From Desulfovibrio sp. A2 (GTDB taxonomy: Bacteria > Desulfobacterota > Desulfovibrionia > Desulfovibrionales > Desulfovibrionaceae), in NCBI RefSeq assembly GCF_000226255.1, contig NZ_AGFG01000034.1, positions 62,001 through 126,000 of the forward strand: a stretch of DNA of 64,000 nt, in the 5' to 3' direction. The stretch's first letter is position 1. Each line of letters begins with the position of its first letter. Both the position numbers and the translations under genes were made by a program. The notes beneath the pieces were generated by a model. It made no database searches, was not told the origin of the DNA, and saw nothing but the letters and a program-made list of their open reading frames with translations. Positions 36,585-44,537 of the stretch are shown here, piece by piece.

Positions 36585-37997
36585 TCAGCGTTGCCAAGCC
36601 CAAGACCGTACCAATCTCCTCACAAAGGCATCTTCAGAATATATCTTTGAAAAAATATACTCGAACAAAGCCTTCTTCCCCCCGCAAATATCTCTTGAAA
36701 TTCCATCCATCCGCGTATCGCGATAAATTCTTACCGGGTCTACCCCGCAATATGGAGCAAAGACACACCACCCACATCCCGGAATACACTCAAGAACAGA
36801 ATCACGTAACATTCTCTCGACATTTTCGCTCCTAAACCACTCACTCCTCGTATCTACATGCACATTACCAAGAAGAAACGCCGTATCTGCATGGGACCGA
36901 TACATCATCCGCGCCTCATCAGAGACGAACACATTCCCATCGGCATCGTACATCAAACCACATATCGCACCACCAGCTGGTGACTGCATATCAACAAAGC
37001 CACAACCAAAAGGCGTCAGTATCCTCCTGGCCATCATTGAAAAATACTCTTCAGAAACTCGAACACCCTTCTTATTAAACTCAATTATATATTCCATGAT
37101 ATTTTTATATGCGCTTATGAACTCTTCTTGCTCATACGCAAGGATGTCAGCATTCTTTTCACACCGCCCAAAAGGATTGAGCCCCCTTATAAACACAGAC
37201 TCAAATCCCAATCTTAAATATTCATCAACAACATCATGGAGACAGGAAATATTCCCTTTATGCACCGTCAAAAGCGCGGCAACGTCATCGTGACCATTCT
37301 CCCTAAACCTGGACAATGTATTTACAACTTTGTCGTGCGTTCCCCCTCCGGAGTTGATCACCCGACACTGATCATGCAAATACGCCGGGCCGTCCAACGA
37401 AGTTGAAATGGACACCTTGTTGTCTATTAAAAATTTCATTTCTTCATCGGAAACATTCAGAAGATTGGAACAGACAACAAAACTAACAGCCTTGCCATGC
37501 CCCTCAAGAACACCTCGCTGCGACACCACATGCCTTATGATTTCAAAATTTAAAGTTGGCTCTCCCCCCTGAAATTCTATTTTTATATGCCTTGATGGAG
37601 ACATAAGTATGTTTTTTACAGTCAAATCTGCCGTATCCACACTCATATCACCAGAAGTCATATATGCATCATCAGAAGATGCATGACAATAAACGCATGA
37701 TTGATTACACCTATTAGTAACAACAATCATATGCAACGACGTCGACTCAAATATGAAATATTTCTTAGTCCGATATCGTGTTGCATAAATTTCAATCATC
37801 TCTTGCGTCATTTTTTTTACACAAAAAAATTTACCCTCTAATTCGCAAAGGATATCCGCATGAATACCTTTTTTTGTTTTTACGAATTTTTCAAAATCAT
37901 CATCCTCCAAGACATGATGCTCACCGATGTCATTCGTCAATAAGACCCCATACGGCGTTCTTTGGAAAAAGAATGGCAAATGAATGTACTCATTCAT
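36585..37997 (-). CDS. hxsB: Radical SAM/SPASM-like protein HxsB
   Basis: The start at ATG 37997 (MNEYIHLP) overlaps the end of hxsD by eight bases; an in-frame ATG at 38033 lies deeper in hxsD. The product has 470 residues with CNQSCVYC (C97, C101, C104) and FQGGEP for SAM binding. A Cys-rich C-terminal region (CGF...GGAICGLM, then CIPGCGWCVFAPYCG, and a final DICGGKK) is typical of SPASM auxiliary clusters. SPASM proteins such as AlbA and the anaerobic sulfatase-maturing enzymes act on peptides or proteins, and HxsA is the obvious target here. The barrel is larger than that of HxsC, and the two probably act together. Confidence 0.9.
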   Translation of the reverse strand: MNEYIHLPFFFQRTPYGVLLTNDIGEHHVLEDDDFEKFVKTKKGIHADILCELEGKFFCVKKMTQEMIEIYATRYRTKKYFIFESTSLHMIVVTNRCNQSCVYCHASSDDAYMTSGDMSVDTADLTVKNILMSPSRHIKIEFQGGEPTLNFEIIRHVVSQRGVLEGHGKAVSFVVCSNLLNVSDEEMKFLIDNKVSISTSLDGPAYLHDQCRVINSGGGTHDKVVNTLSRFRENGHDDVAALLTVHKGNISCLHDVVDEYLRLGFESVFIRGLNPFGRCEKNADILAYEQEEFISAYKNIMEYIIEFNKKGVRVSEEYFSMMARRILTPFGCGFVDMQSPAGGAICGLMYDADGNVFVSDEARMMYRSHADTAFLLGNVHVDTRSEWFRSENVERMLRDSVLECIPGCGWCVFAPYCGVDPVRIYRDTRMDGISRDICGGKKALFEYIFSKIYSEDAFVRRLVRSWAWQR

Positions 37998-38319
37998 CAG
38001 CGTATCCCTGCAAATATCCCTCAACCGCACCAACTCCCACGCTCGATTCGATTGCCTTTGCTATTAACAATCCACGAATCTTGGCATTTGAGTCCTCCAG
38101 CTCAACCCTCAACTGATTATCCACAGCGGAATTAACGATCGTCTTACGAAGTTCACTCTCTTCAAGCTGTGGATTATTCACAGTAACGATATAATCGACA
38201 TGGCCAGCGACCACATCCACATCACCATAGCGTGCCACCTCATGCATAGTCCTAAGAATCGCAGCACGTGTGAATATTCTTCCATCTAACGTCACGGCCA
38301 CAAAACCATCACGAGACAT
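37990..38319 (-). CDS. hxsD: His-Xaa-Ser system helper protein HxsD
   Basis: The 109-residue protein is the first gene of the hxs operon. It has no signal peptide or cysteine motif. Its fold (VAVTLDGRIFTRAAILRTMH, then VDYIVTVNNPQLEESELRKT) suggests a small alpha/beta domain, perhaps a peptide-recognition or scaffold element like the RRE domains that bring leaders to modifying enzymes. A GGGAAAGGG ribosome site precedes its ATG. The identification as HxsD (TIGR03976 type) rests on size, position and sequence character. Function unknown. Confidence 0.82.
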   Translation of the reverse strand: MSRDGFVAVTLDGRIFTRAAILRTMHEVARYGDVDVVAGHVDYIVTVNNPQLEESELRKTIVNSAVDNQLRVELEDSNAKIRGLLIAKAIESSVGVGAVEGYLQGYADE

Positions 38320-38594
38320 ACAAAACCCTTTCCCATCCGTAGGTTATGAAAATTCACACCTCCGCATCACGCCAAAAAAATCCATAACCATATATTCCAC
38401 AACCCGAAACAGGATTATTTTTCCTTTTACACCCAGATACCAGTCCGCACGATAGTTATTGAACGACTCAACAGTCCGTCATATCAAAACTATCCTCTTG
38501 AACCCCCTCTACGACCTCTTGCGCATTCATATGCTCCTGCCACTCCTAGTACATCCTGATCCCTCAAGACTTGGCTGGCCCCAGTTAAAAGCTG
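38320..38594. other. Leader region of the hxs operon
   Basis: An AT-rich stretch upstream of hxsD with no supportable gene. I found no convincing -35/-10 pair or sigma-54 site, although A/T-rich blocks around 38390-38425 could hold a promoter. The sequence becomes GC-rich again at the repeat starting at 38595. Confidence 0.5.
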
Positions 38595-38629
38595 CGACAC
38601 CCCGGCGGAAGCATCCCGCCGGGGTGTTT
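38595..38629. terminator. rsgA-side terminator, right copy of the island-flanking repeat
   Basis: ACACCCCGGCGG pairs with CCGCCGGGGTGT, followed by TTT on the plus strand and serving the minus-strand rsgA gene that ends at 38706. It matches the glnS terminator at 34805-34840 except for one substitution and one missing base. Confidence 0.8.
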
Positions 38630-38705
38630 CTGTTCAGGGGAAGGACGAGGTTCCCTGTCTGCCACGCCCCCCGAAAAGAGAGGGGGAGGCAACAGCAGGA
38701 ACGCC

Positions 38706-39803
38706 TCAGTATCCCATGTGTTTCTTGACCGACTTCACCATCTTGCCGAAGGCCTTGTCCTTTCTGCGCCGGTCGAGCCGCGACATCTCGTTGAACTCGG
38801 CCTCTTTCCGCAGTTTCAGATAGTTGCGGTAGTGCTCGGGGGCCAGTTCGCCACGGTCCACGGCGGCCCGCACGGCGCAGCCCGCCTCGTGTTCGTGGCG
38901 GCAGTCTGCGTAGCGGCAGTGGTCCGCCAGCAGGGCGATGTCCGCGAAGCCCGCGTCCACGCCGTCCGCGCTGGCCACTGTGCCCACCTCGCGCATGCCC
39001 GGCGTGTCCACGACCAGCCCGCCGCCGTCCAGCATCATGAGCTGACGGCGGGTGGTAGTGTGCGTGCCTTCTCCGGTGGCGCTCACAGCACGTGTGGCCC
39101 GGTCGGAGCGTGTGGCATACGCGTGCCCGTTCAGCGCCCCCGTCCCCGCCTGCCCTTTCGTCAGCTGGTTGAGCAGGGTCGTCTTGCCCACGCCCGACGA
39201 ACCGAGCAGACAATAGGTCCTGCCCGGCGCAAGCGCCTGGCGCAGCGCATCCAGCCCGTCCCCGGTCACGCTGCTAAGCGCGATCACCCGCGCGGGCGTG
39301 ACGGCGGCCACCACCGCCAGCAGGTTCGAGAGATCGTCCGGGGTGACCAGGTCCGTCTTGGTCAGCACCACCACAGGCTCCACGCCCCCGTCCGCCAGCA
39401 TGACCAGATAGCGTTCCAGCCTGCCGGGGTTGAAGTCGTAGTGGCACGATTGCACGACGAACGCGGTGTCGATGTTGGCCGCGATCATCTGCACGGCGGA
39501 CCCTTCGCCCGCCGTCTTGCGCCGCAGCACGGTCCGGCGCGGAAACACCCGGTGAATGATGGCCGCCGTTCCGTCGCTGTGCCACTGCACCGTCACCCAA
39601 TCCCCCACGCAGGGCAGGTCGGCGGGGCTGTCCACATGGTAGGCAAGCCTGCCCGCCAGTTCGGCCGGAACCTCGCCCCCCTCGCCCCGTATGCGGTACG
39701 CCCCCCGGTCCACGGCGCAGATGCGGGCAAAGCCGCAGCCTGCCATGGTCATGTCCGGCGCGTGCGCGGCAAACCACGCATCAAAACCATATGCTTGCAA
39801 CAT
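38706..39803 (-). CDS. rsgA: Ribosome small subunit-dependent GTPase RsgA
   Basis: RsgA checks late maturation of the 30S subunit. The ATG at 39803 (MLQAYGFDAWF) gives 365 residues. Domains are an N-terminal OB fold, a circularly permuted GTPase with the G motifs in the order LTKTDL (G4), GSSGVGKTTLLN (G1) and DTPGMRE (G3), and a C-terminal zinc knuckle CRYADCRHEHEAGC. An in-frame ATG nine codons upstream cannot be excluded. The gene ends 77 bp before the right-hand terminator repeat of the hxs island. Confidence 0.94.
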   Translation of the reverse strand: MLQAYGFDAWFAAHAPDMTMAGCGFARICAVDRGAYRIRGEGGEVPAELAGRLAYHVDSPADLPCVGDWVTVQWHSDGTAAIIHRVFPRRTVLRRKTAGEGSAVQMIAANIDTAFVVQSCHYDFNPGRLERYLVMLADGGVEPVVVLTKTDLVTPDDLSNLLAVVAAVTPARVIALSSVTGDGLDALRQALAPGRTYCLLGSSGVGKTTLLNQLTKGQAGTGALNGHAYATRSDRATRAVSATGEGTHTTTRRQLMMLDGGGLVVDTPGMREVGTVASADGVDAGFADIALLADHCRYADCRHEHEAGCAVRAAVDRGELAPEHYRNYLKLRKEAEFNEMSRLDRRRKDKAFGKMVKSVKKHMGY

Positions 39804-39878
39804 GATCGTATACCTCGTGCCATATCTCATGAAGGACCGGGCGCATGCCTTGGCCCCTCCGGATTGTCGTTGTTGGCG

Positions 39879-40400
39879 CTATGCCAGTTCCGCGAAGGCC
39901 GCGTGGGCGATGATGTCGCCCTGCGGCAGCCGCTGGCCGAATCGCACGGCCAGCACGTACTGGTCGGGCACGCCCGGATAGCCAAGGCCCGGCACGCAGG
40001 CGAAGCCGAAACGGGTGTAGTAGCCGGGGTCGCCCACCAGCACCACGCCCAGGGCCCCGGCGTCGCGCATGCGGCGCAGCGCCTCGCGGATCAGGGCGGA
40101 GCCGATGCCCCTGCCCTGCATGGTCGGCAGCACGCCCACCGGCCCCAGCAGTTGCCAGCCGGTCTGGTCCGCTCCCACCACGGCGGGCGAAAGAGCCACG
40201 TGGCCCACGGGCTCTCCGTCCACCTCGGCCAGCAGGGACAAGGTCAGGTCGCCGCTGGCGCGCAATCGCCCGACAATGAGGTGTTCCGTGGGCTCCGCGC
40301 CGGGGGCGTGCATGGGGTGGCCCTTGAAGGCCGTGTATTCGACGTGGGTGATGGCCCGGCTGTCCTGTTGGTTGCCGGGGCGTTCGTCCCTGATGTGCAT
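39879..40400 (-). CDS. GNAT family N-acetyltransferase (YhbS-like)
   Basis: The 173-residue protein has the acetyl-CoA motif LPTMQGRGIGSALIREALRR (motif A) and the YhbS-type LVGDPGYYTRFGF and FGQRLPQGDI segments. Substrates of this subgroup are unknown. A strong minus-strand promoter lies about 450 bp upstream, so the gene either has a very long leader or is separated from that promoter by a small RNA. It lies 76 bp upstream of rsgA on the same strand and may be co-transcribed with it. Confidence 0.9.
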   Translation of the reverse strand: MHIRDERPGNQQDSRAITHVEYTAFKGHPMHAPGAEPTEHLIVGRLRASGDLTLSLLAEVDGEPVGHVALSPAVVGADQTGWQLLGPVGVLPTMQGRGIGSALIREALRRMRDAGALGVVLVGDPGYYTRFGFACVPGLGYPGVPDQYVLAVRFGQRLPQGDIIAHAAFAELA

Positions 40401-40852
40401 TGTGGCACTCCTGAAGTATGGCGCGCGACATGACGGGCGCGGACCGGGCAGGCGGCCCGGCGGCGCACGACCGCCATGCGGCGCGCATGGCGAAAGATCG
40501 GCCTTGAAACGTCAGAAGGATGGTTGCGGGACGAAAGCAAAGACCACCATCCGATGACATCGGACGGAATCGGCAGGGCGGGATGGGGTGGAGCCGGGTG
40601 ACGGCCCCGTGCGGACAGCTACCCCTTCAGGCGAGGGGCGGCATGCCGTCGCGCCTACCGGGTGCGGCTTTCGCCAGCGATTTGCTGGCAATTTTCCCGC
40701 AACCGGGGGGCGACAATCTCTGGTGCGAATCGCTGCAAAAAAACCTCGGCGCGTACGCCTGCAAGCAGAAAGACGTGTGCCGGACGGGCAACGCCGCAGC
40801 CGCCAAGGCCGCGCGCGGAGCAAACCGCCGGGTGTCCGATGCGGACGGCCCG
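40401..40852 (-). other. Long leader or candidate small RNA upstream of the acetyltransferase
   Basis: Transcription from the promoter at 40853-40880 would enter this non-coding region. On the minus strand a GGCG-TACG-CGCC hairpin followed by a run of seven T (plus about 40738-40744) lies some 100 nt after the expected start. It could end a small RNA of about 110 nt or attenuate the downstream gene. No known RNA family is recognised. Confidence 0.4.
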
Positions 40853-40880
40853 AGCATAGTACGAAATTTCGCGTTGGCAA
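40853..40880 (-). promoter_or_regulatory. Strong sigma-70-type promoter (minus strand) with a palindromic spacer
   Basis: On the minus strand TTGCCA (plus 40875-40880), a 16-bp spacer and TATGCT (plus 40853-40858). The spacer holds the perfect palindrome CGAAATTTCG, a possible repressor site. Confidence 0.6.
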
Positions 40881-41020
40881 AGCCCCGGCGGAGCGGCGGC
40901 CCTTCCGCCCCCGGCATCCCGCCGGGGCATGCGCCGCAGCCGCAGGGCAACGCCTCATCCCGCGATTTCAGCACATTATGCGCATGAAAGAAAAATTGCG
41001 CGACCCTCGCGCATTTCCCG

Positions 41021-41049
41021 TTGACAACCGAAGGGCTGACGGATAGATA
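41021..41049 (+). promoter_or_regulatory. Promoter of the tRNA-Gln/tRNA-Glu pair
   Basis: A perfect TTGACA (41021-41026), a 17-bp spacer and TAGATA (41044-41049) lie 15 bp before the tRNA-Gln gene. Confidence 0.7.
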
Positions 41050-41063
41050 CACAACCTCGTTGT

Positions 41064-41138
41064 TGGGCTGTCGTTCAATTGGCAGGACGGCGGATTCTGG
41101 CTCCGCTAATCTAGGTTCGAGTCCTAGCAGCCCAGCCA
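41064..41138 (+). tRNA. tRNA-Gln (anticodon CTG)
   Basis: The cloverleaf is complete. The acceptor stem TGGGCTG pairs with CAGCCCA, the anticodon loop TTCTGGC sits on GCGGA/TCCGC, and the T loop is GGTTCGAGTCC. The encoded 3' end is GCCA. The anticodon CTG reads CAG. It is transcribed with the tRNA-Glu gene six bases downstream. Confidence 0.95.
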
Positions 41139-41144
41139 ACATGC

Positions 41145-41222
41145 GTTCCCATCGTCTAGCCTGGCCTAGGACAACGGCCTTTCACGCCGTCGACGGGGGT
41201 TCAAATCCCCCTGGGAACGCCA
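41145..41222 (+). tRNA. tRNA-Glu (anticodon TTC)
   Basis: The acceptor stem GTTCCCA pairs with TGGGAAC. The anticodon loop CTTTCAC gives anticodon TTC, and the T arm is GGGGGTTCAAATCCCCC. The encoded end is GCCA. The D-arm TCGTCTAG motif is typical of tRNA-Glu. Confidence 0.95.
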
Positions 41223-41397
41223 CCACGCCATCAAAGGGGTCACGGTTCGCCGTGGCCCCTTTCGCGTATGCGCGGGGCGCGCCGCGAAAGCACCAAGCGC
41301 AGGCTCGCGCCGCCGCCCCATCCACGCCCGCACACCGCGCGGCATGCCGGTCCGCTCCCCTTCTCCTCCGGCCGCCCGCGCACAAGCAGGAGGCCCC

Positions 41398-42693
41398 ATG
41401 GACATCACCGCCTTTTTCGCCGCCGAAGTGAAGCCCGCGCTGGGCTGCACCGAGCCGGGGGCCGTGGCCCTTGCCGCCGCAGCCGCCGCGCGCCATCTGC
41501 CCGCCGCGCCGGAGCGCATCCACCTGCGTCTTTCGGCCAACATCTACAAGAACGGCCAGTCCGTGGGCATTCCCGGGGCGCAGGGCCTGCGCGGCAACAT
41601 GCTGGCCTCGGCGCTGGGCGCGCTGGCGGGCGACGCGGACATGGGCCTGCAAGCGCTGGCCGCCGTCACCCCCGACGACGTGGCCGCCGCCCGCGCCCTG
41701 ACCGAGCGCGGCGCGGTGACGCAGGAAATCGTGCAGGACGTGCCCACCGTGTACGCTGAGGCGGAACTGTACCGTCCCGGCCACCTGGTGGTGGCCGTGG
41801 TGGCCGGGCGGCACGACCGCGTGGCCGAGGTGCGCCACAACGGGCAGGTGGTCTACCGGGCGGAAGACGCCCTGGGCGGCGACAGCCTGCCCCCGTACAT
41901 GGCCGACCTGCAGCGCGCCGCCTTCGACGACCTGTGGAACTGGGCCGACGGGATCGACGCCGACCTCGCCCGCGACCTGCTGCACGGCGCGGAAATGAAC
42001 CTGGCCGTGGCCGAACAGGGGCTGGCCAGCCCGTGGGGCCTCGCCGTGGGGCATACTTTGGGCATGGCCCTGCGCGGCGGGGACTGCGCGGACACCTGCG
42101 CGCCGGATATCGGCGCGCGCGTGAAGGCCACCACGGCGGCCGCCGCCGATGTGCGCATGGCCGGGGCCAACCAGCCGGTCATGAGCAGCGCCGGGTCCGG
42201 CAACCACGGGCTTACCGCCATCATTCCCCCGGCCCTGGCCGCGCGCGCCTGGGGCCGCAGCGACGCCGAATTGGCCCGCGCGCTGGCCCTGTCGCACCTG
42301 GTCACCGGCGCGGTAAAGGCCCGCACGGGCCGCCTTACCCCGCTGTGCGGCTGCGCCGTGGCCGCCGGGGCGGGTGCCGCCGCCGCGCTGGTGCGCCTTG
42401 CGGACGGCACGCCCGCGCAGGCCGAGCAGGCAGTGGCGCTGGTGTTCTCGTCGGTCATGGGCATGATCTGCGACGGGGCCAAGGGCGGCTGCGCGCTGAA
42501 GGTAGGCACCGCCGCGGCGGAGGCCTGGAGCGCCGCCCAACTGGCCCTGCACGGGCCGGGCATGACCGGGGCCGAGGGCATCGTCTCGCCCGATTTCCGC
42601 GCCTCGCTGCGCTCGCTGGGCGAAGTGTCCAGCCTGGGCTTCGCCGCCGTGGACGTGGCCATCATCCGCCTGCTGGAGCGGGGCGTACGCTAG
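41398..42693 (+). CDS. L-cysteine desulfidase / serine dehydratase alpha-like protein (UPF0597)
   Basis: The ATG at 41398 follows CAGGAGG and gives 431 residues. The family (CyuA/YhaM, CdsB) breaks cysteine down to sulfide, ammonia and pyruvate with a [4Fe-4S] cluster and is related to bacterial L-serine dehydratase. Conserved Cys-containing motifs are visible: LGCTEPG near the N-terminus, RLTPLCGCAVAAG and MICDGAKGGCALK in the C-terminal half. The Gly-rich SSAGSGNHGLTA loop is also diagnostic. It stands alone between the tRNA genes and a terminator. The substrate (Cys or Ser) cannot be decided from sequence alone. Confidence 0.9.
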   Translation: MDITAFFAAEVKPALGCTEPGAVALAAAAAARHLPAAPERIHLRLSANIYKNGQSVGIPGAQGLRGNMLASALGALAGDADMGLQALAAVTPDDVAAARALTERGAVTQEIVQDVPTVYAEAELYRPGHLVVAVVAGRHDRVAEVRHNGQVVYRAEDALGGDSLPPYMADLQRAAFDDLWNWADGIDADLARDLLHGAEMNLAVAEQGLASPWGLAVGHTLGMALRGGDCADTCAPDIGARVKATTAAAADVRMAGANQPVMSSAGSGNHGLTAIIPPALAARAWGRSDAELARALALSHLVTGAVKARTGRLTPLCGCAVAAGAGAAAALVRLADGTPAQAEQAVALVFSSVMGMICDGAKGGCALKVGTAAAEAWSAAQLALHGPGMTGAEGIVSPDFRASLRSLGEVSSLGFAAVDVAIIRLLERGVR

Positions 42694-42730
42694 GGCTGCA
42701 CGTTACCGGCCGCCCATCTTGCGAATGAAA

Positions 42731-42765
42731 GACGGGCCGCGTCACCACGACGCGGCCCGTCTCCT
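42731..42765. terminator. Bidirectional terminator
   Basis: GACGGGCCGCGTC (42731-42743) and GACGCGGCCCGTC (42749-42761) form a perfect 13-bp stem followed by TCCTTT. It lies between two converging genes and can serve both. Confidence 0.88.
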
Positions 42766-42859
42766 TTCGTTCAGGCGCATTCTTCCGGCCCGTCACTACG
42801 GGGCGCGGCACGACGTCACACGCCACGGCCCGACCGTGCGCAAGGGAGCGCCGTCCGCG

Positions 42860-43651
42860 TCAGTCCACCCAGACCACACCGGGCACGTCGCGCGGGGGCA
42901 CCCGATGGTACTTCATGGCGGGCATGCCCAGCATCATGGCCCCCACCACGTCCACGTCGTCGGCAAGGCCCAGCGCGACGCGGGTGGCCTCGTGGTTGCG
43001 GGCGGCCCACATCACCAGCCCCGCCCAGCAGGTGCCGATGCCCCGCGCCGTGGCCGCGAAATCCAGCGTGGTGGCGGCGATGCCGCCGTCGCACGCGCCG
43101 AAGTTGTAGGTTTTCGGCGCGGTACAGTAGGCAAGGTGCGGCGCACCACGCAGCACCTTGTCGCCGCCGGCGGCGAACGCGGCCAGCGCATCCGGGTAGT
43201 AGCCCGAAACACTCAGCCATTCGGAAACCACCCCGGCCAGCGCCCGCGCGGCGGCGGCGGAGCGGATCACGTGCCAGCGCAGCAGGCGACTGTTGCGGGC
43301 GGTGGGCGCGTGGCGCACCACGTCCATCAGTTCGCCCAGGGTGGCGTCCGGCAGCGGGCGGGGCGAAAAGCGGCGGATGGAGCGCCGGTTGCGGATCAGG
43401 GCGTCCATGGCCGGGGCGTCGGCCTGACCCGGCTGCACCGGCAGGAAGGACGCCAGCGGCAGGCGGGCGTGGCGCAGGGCATTGGTGGGGCACACGGCCA
43501 CGCAGTGGCCGCAGTCGATGCACTGCGCCGCCGCGTCGGGCACGGGCACGGGATGGCCGTTGCCGTCAGGTTGCAGCAGCCCCTTGGGGCAGGCGGCCAT
43601 GCAGTGGCCGTCGCCCGTGCAGGCATCCGTATCGAGGGTGAACAGTTCCAT
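42860..43651 (-). CDS. Nitroreductase with N-terminal 2[4Fe-4S]-type ferredoxin domain
   Basis: The ATG at 43651 follows AAGGAGG, giving 263 residues. Residues 5-60 are a bacterial ferredoxin domain: the second motif is CIDCGHCVAVCP (C44, C47, C50, C54), but the first reads C11-x2-D14-x2-C17-x3-C21-P, with Asp in place of one Cys. Residues 75-263 are an FMN nitroreductase fold (RRSIRRF start; GIGTCWAGLVMWAA helix). Ferredoxin-fused nitroreductases are common in strict anaerobes and may receive electrons directly from their own clusters. Substrate unknown. It lies downstream of the LysE gene on the same strand, but a terminator separates them. Confidence 0.9.
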   Translation of the reverse strand: MELFTLDTDACTGDGHCMAACPKGLLQPDGNGHPVPVPDAAAQCIDCGHCVAVCPTNALRHARLPLASFLPVQPGQADAPAMDALIRNRRSIRRFSPRPLPDATLGELMDVVRHAPTARNSRLLRWHVIRSAAAARALAGVVSEWLSVSGYYPDALAAFAAGGDKVLRGAPHLAYCTAPKTYNFGACDGGIAATTLDFAATARGIGTCWAGLVMWAARNHEATRVALGLADDVDVVGAMMLGMPAMKYHRVPPRDVPGVVWVD

Positions 43652-43768
43652 GCGGGCCTCCTTGGGCGATATGCCCATGGAGCCCTTTTGCCATGTACGG
43701 CGGATTCGGCAAGAAGGCACAATTGGGGAAGCGAGTACCCGGCAGGAAACAGGGGCACCGGCGCGAGA

Positions 43769-43806
43769 CCGCCCCCGTCTCCCGCAAATCGGGGGGACGG
43801 GGGCGG
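43769..43806 (-). terminator. Terminator between lysE-type and nitroreductase genes
   Basis: CCGCCCCCGTC (43769-43779) pairs with GACGGGGGCGG (43796-43806). It lies 30 bp beyond the stop of the minus-strand exporter gene. Confidence 0.65.
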
Positions 43807-43835
43807 ACAAGGAGGTAAAGGGGAAGCGAACGGCG

Positions 43836-44537
43836 CTACCTGTCGGACAGGGCCAGCCCCGCCCCGCTGCCGATGAAGGCGACCCCCACGGTACGGTTGT
43901 ACCAGCGCGCGGCGCGGGTGGTGGCCAGCAGCGCCGCGATGCGCGACCCGGCCACGGCGTAGAGCATCATGCCCAGAAAGGCGATGACGGCCAGGTCCGC
44001 CACCAGCAGGGCGCTGCGGGCCAGGGTATCGCCGGGGGCCAGGAATTGCGGAAACAGCGCGGTGAAGAACACGATGGCCTTGGGGTTGCCCGCCGCCACG
44101 AAGAACGCCTGCGCGAACAGCTTGCGGGCGCCGGGGCCGCCGTCGGCATCGGATGCGTCGGCGGCGCCGGGCACACCGGGCGCGCCCGCGTCAGCCTCCC
44201 CGTCCATCACACCGGACGCCGCTGCCGCCGCGTTCAGGGGCACGGCCGGGGCGCGCAGCATGCATATTCCCACGTACACCAGATAGGCCGCGCCCGCGTA
44301 GCGAACCACCCGGAACAGGTCTTCGGACGCGGCCAGCACCACGCCCAGGCCAGCCACGGCCACCAGCGCCTGCAACACCGACGCCACGGTGTTGCCCAGG
44401 GCCGACGCCAGCGCGCGCCGCACGCCGTAGCGCACCCCGTGCGTCAGGGCCAGCAGCATGCTGGGGCCGGGGGTGATGGTGGCCACCAGCACCGTCAGCG
44501 TATACACGATCAGGAAATTCCACGAGATGGACACCAT
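43836..44537 (-). CDS. LysE/RhtB family amino acid exporter
   Basis: The ATG at 44537 follows GGGAGCC and gives 233 residues with about six membrane helices. The family motif TPGPSMLLALTHGVRYG lies near the N-terminus and the NPKAIVFFTALFPQFL segment in the C-terminal half. LysE/RhtB proteins export basic amino acids, homoserine, threonine or leucine; the substrate is not evident. A long Gly/Ala/Asp-rich cytoplasmic loop (about residues 112-140) is unusual. No regulator is adjacent. Confidence 0.92.
   Translation of the reverse strand: MVSISWNFLIVYTLTVLVATITPGPSMLLALTHGVRYGVRRALASALGNTVASVLQALVAVAGLGVVLAASEDLFRVVRYAGAAYLVYVGICMLRAPAVPLNAAAAASGVMDGEADAGAPGVPGAADASDADGGPGARKLFAQAFFVAAGNPKAIVFFTALFPQFLAPGDTLARSALLVADLAVIAFLGMMLYAVAGSRIAALLATTRAARWYNRTVGVAFIGSGAGLALSDR

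Larger units (their letters stand above)
34841..38594. other. AT-rich genomic island carrying the hxs locus
   Basis: Between two near-identical terminators the composition shifts abruptly: A/T-rich codons, A and T runs, and frequent TTT/AAA, against the strongly GC-rich surroundings. All four genes run on the minus strand. There is no integrase, transposase or tRNA at either edge, so the transfer mechanism is not visible. The edges given are those of the flanking repeats. Confidence 0.7.

Noticed and set aside
38340..38480. Sigma-54-like TGGTAT element upstream of hxsD
   Set aside because: The -12 TTGC part is absent, so no promoter is claimed for the hxs operon.
38459..38728. Short plus-strand frame across the right terminator repeat
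   Set aside because: It runs through the terminator and has no ribosome site or family similarity.
41064..41222. tRNA pair as an attachment site for the hxs island
   Set aside because: The tRNAs are 2.5 kb from the island, with rsgA and a GNAT gene between, and no duplicated tRNA end is seen at the island edges.
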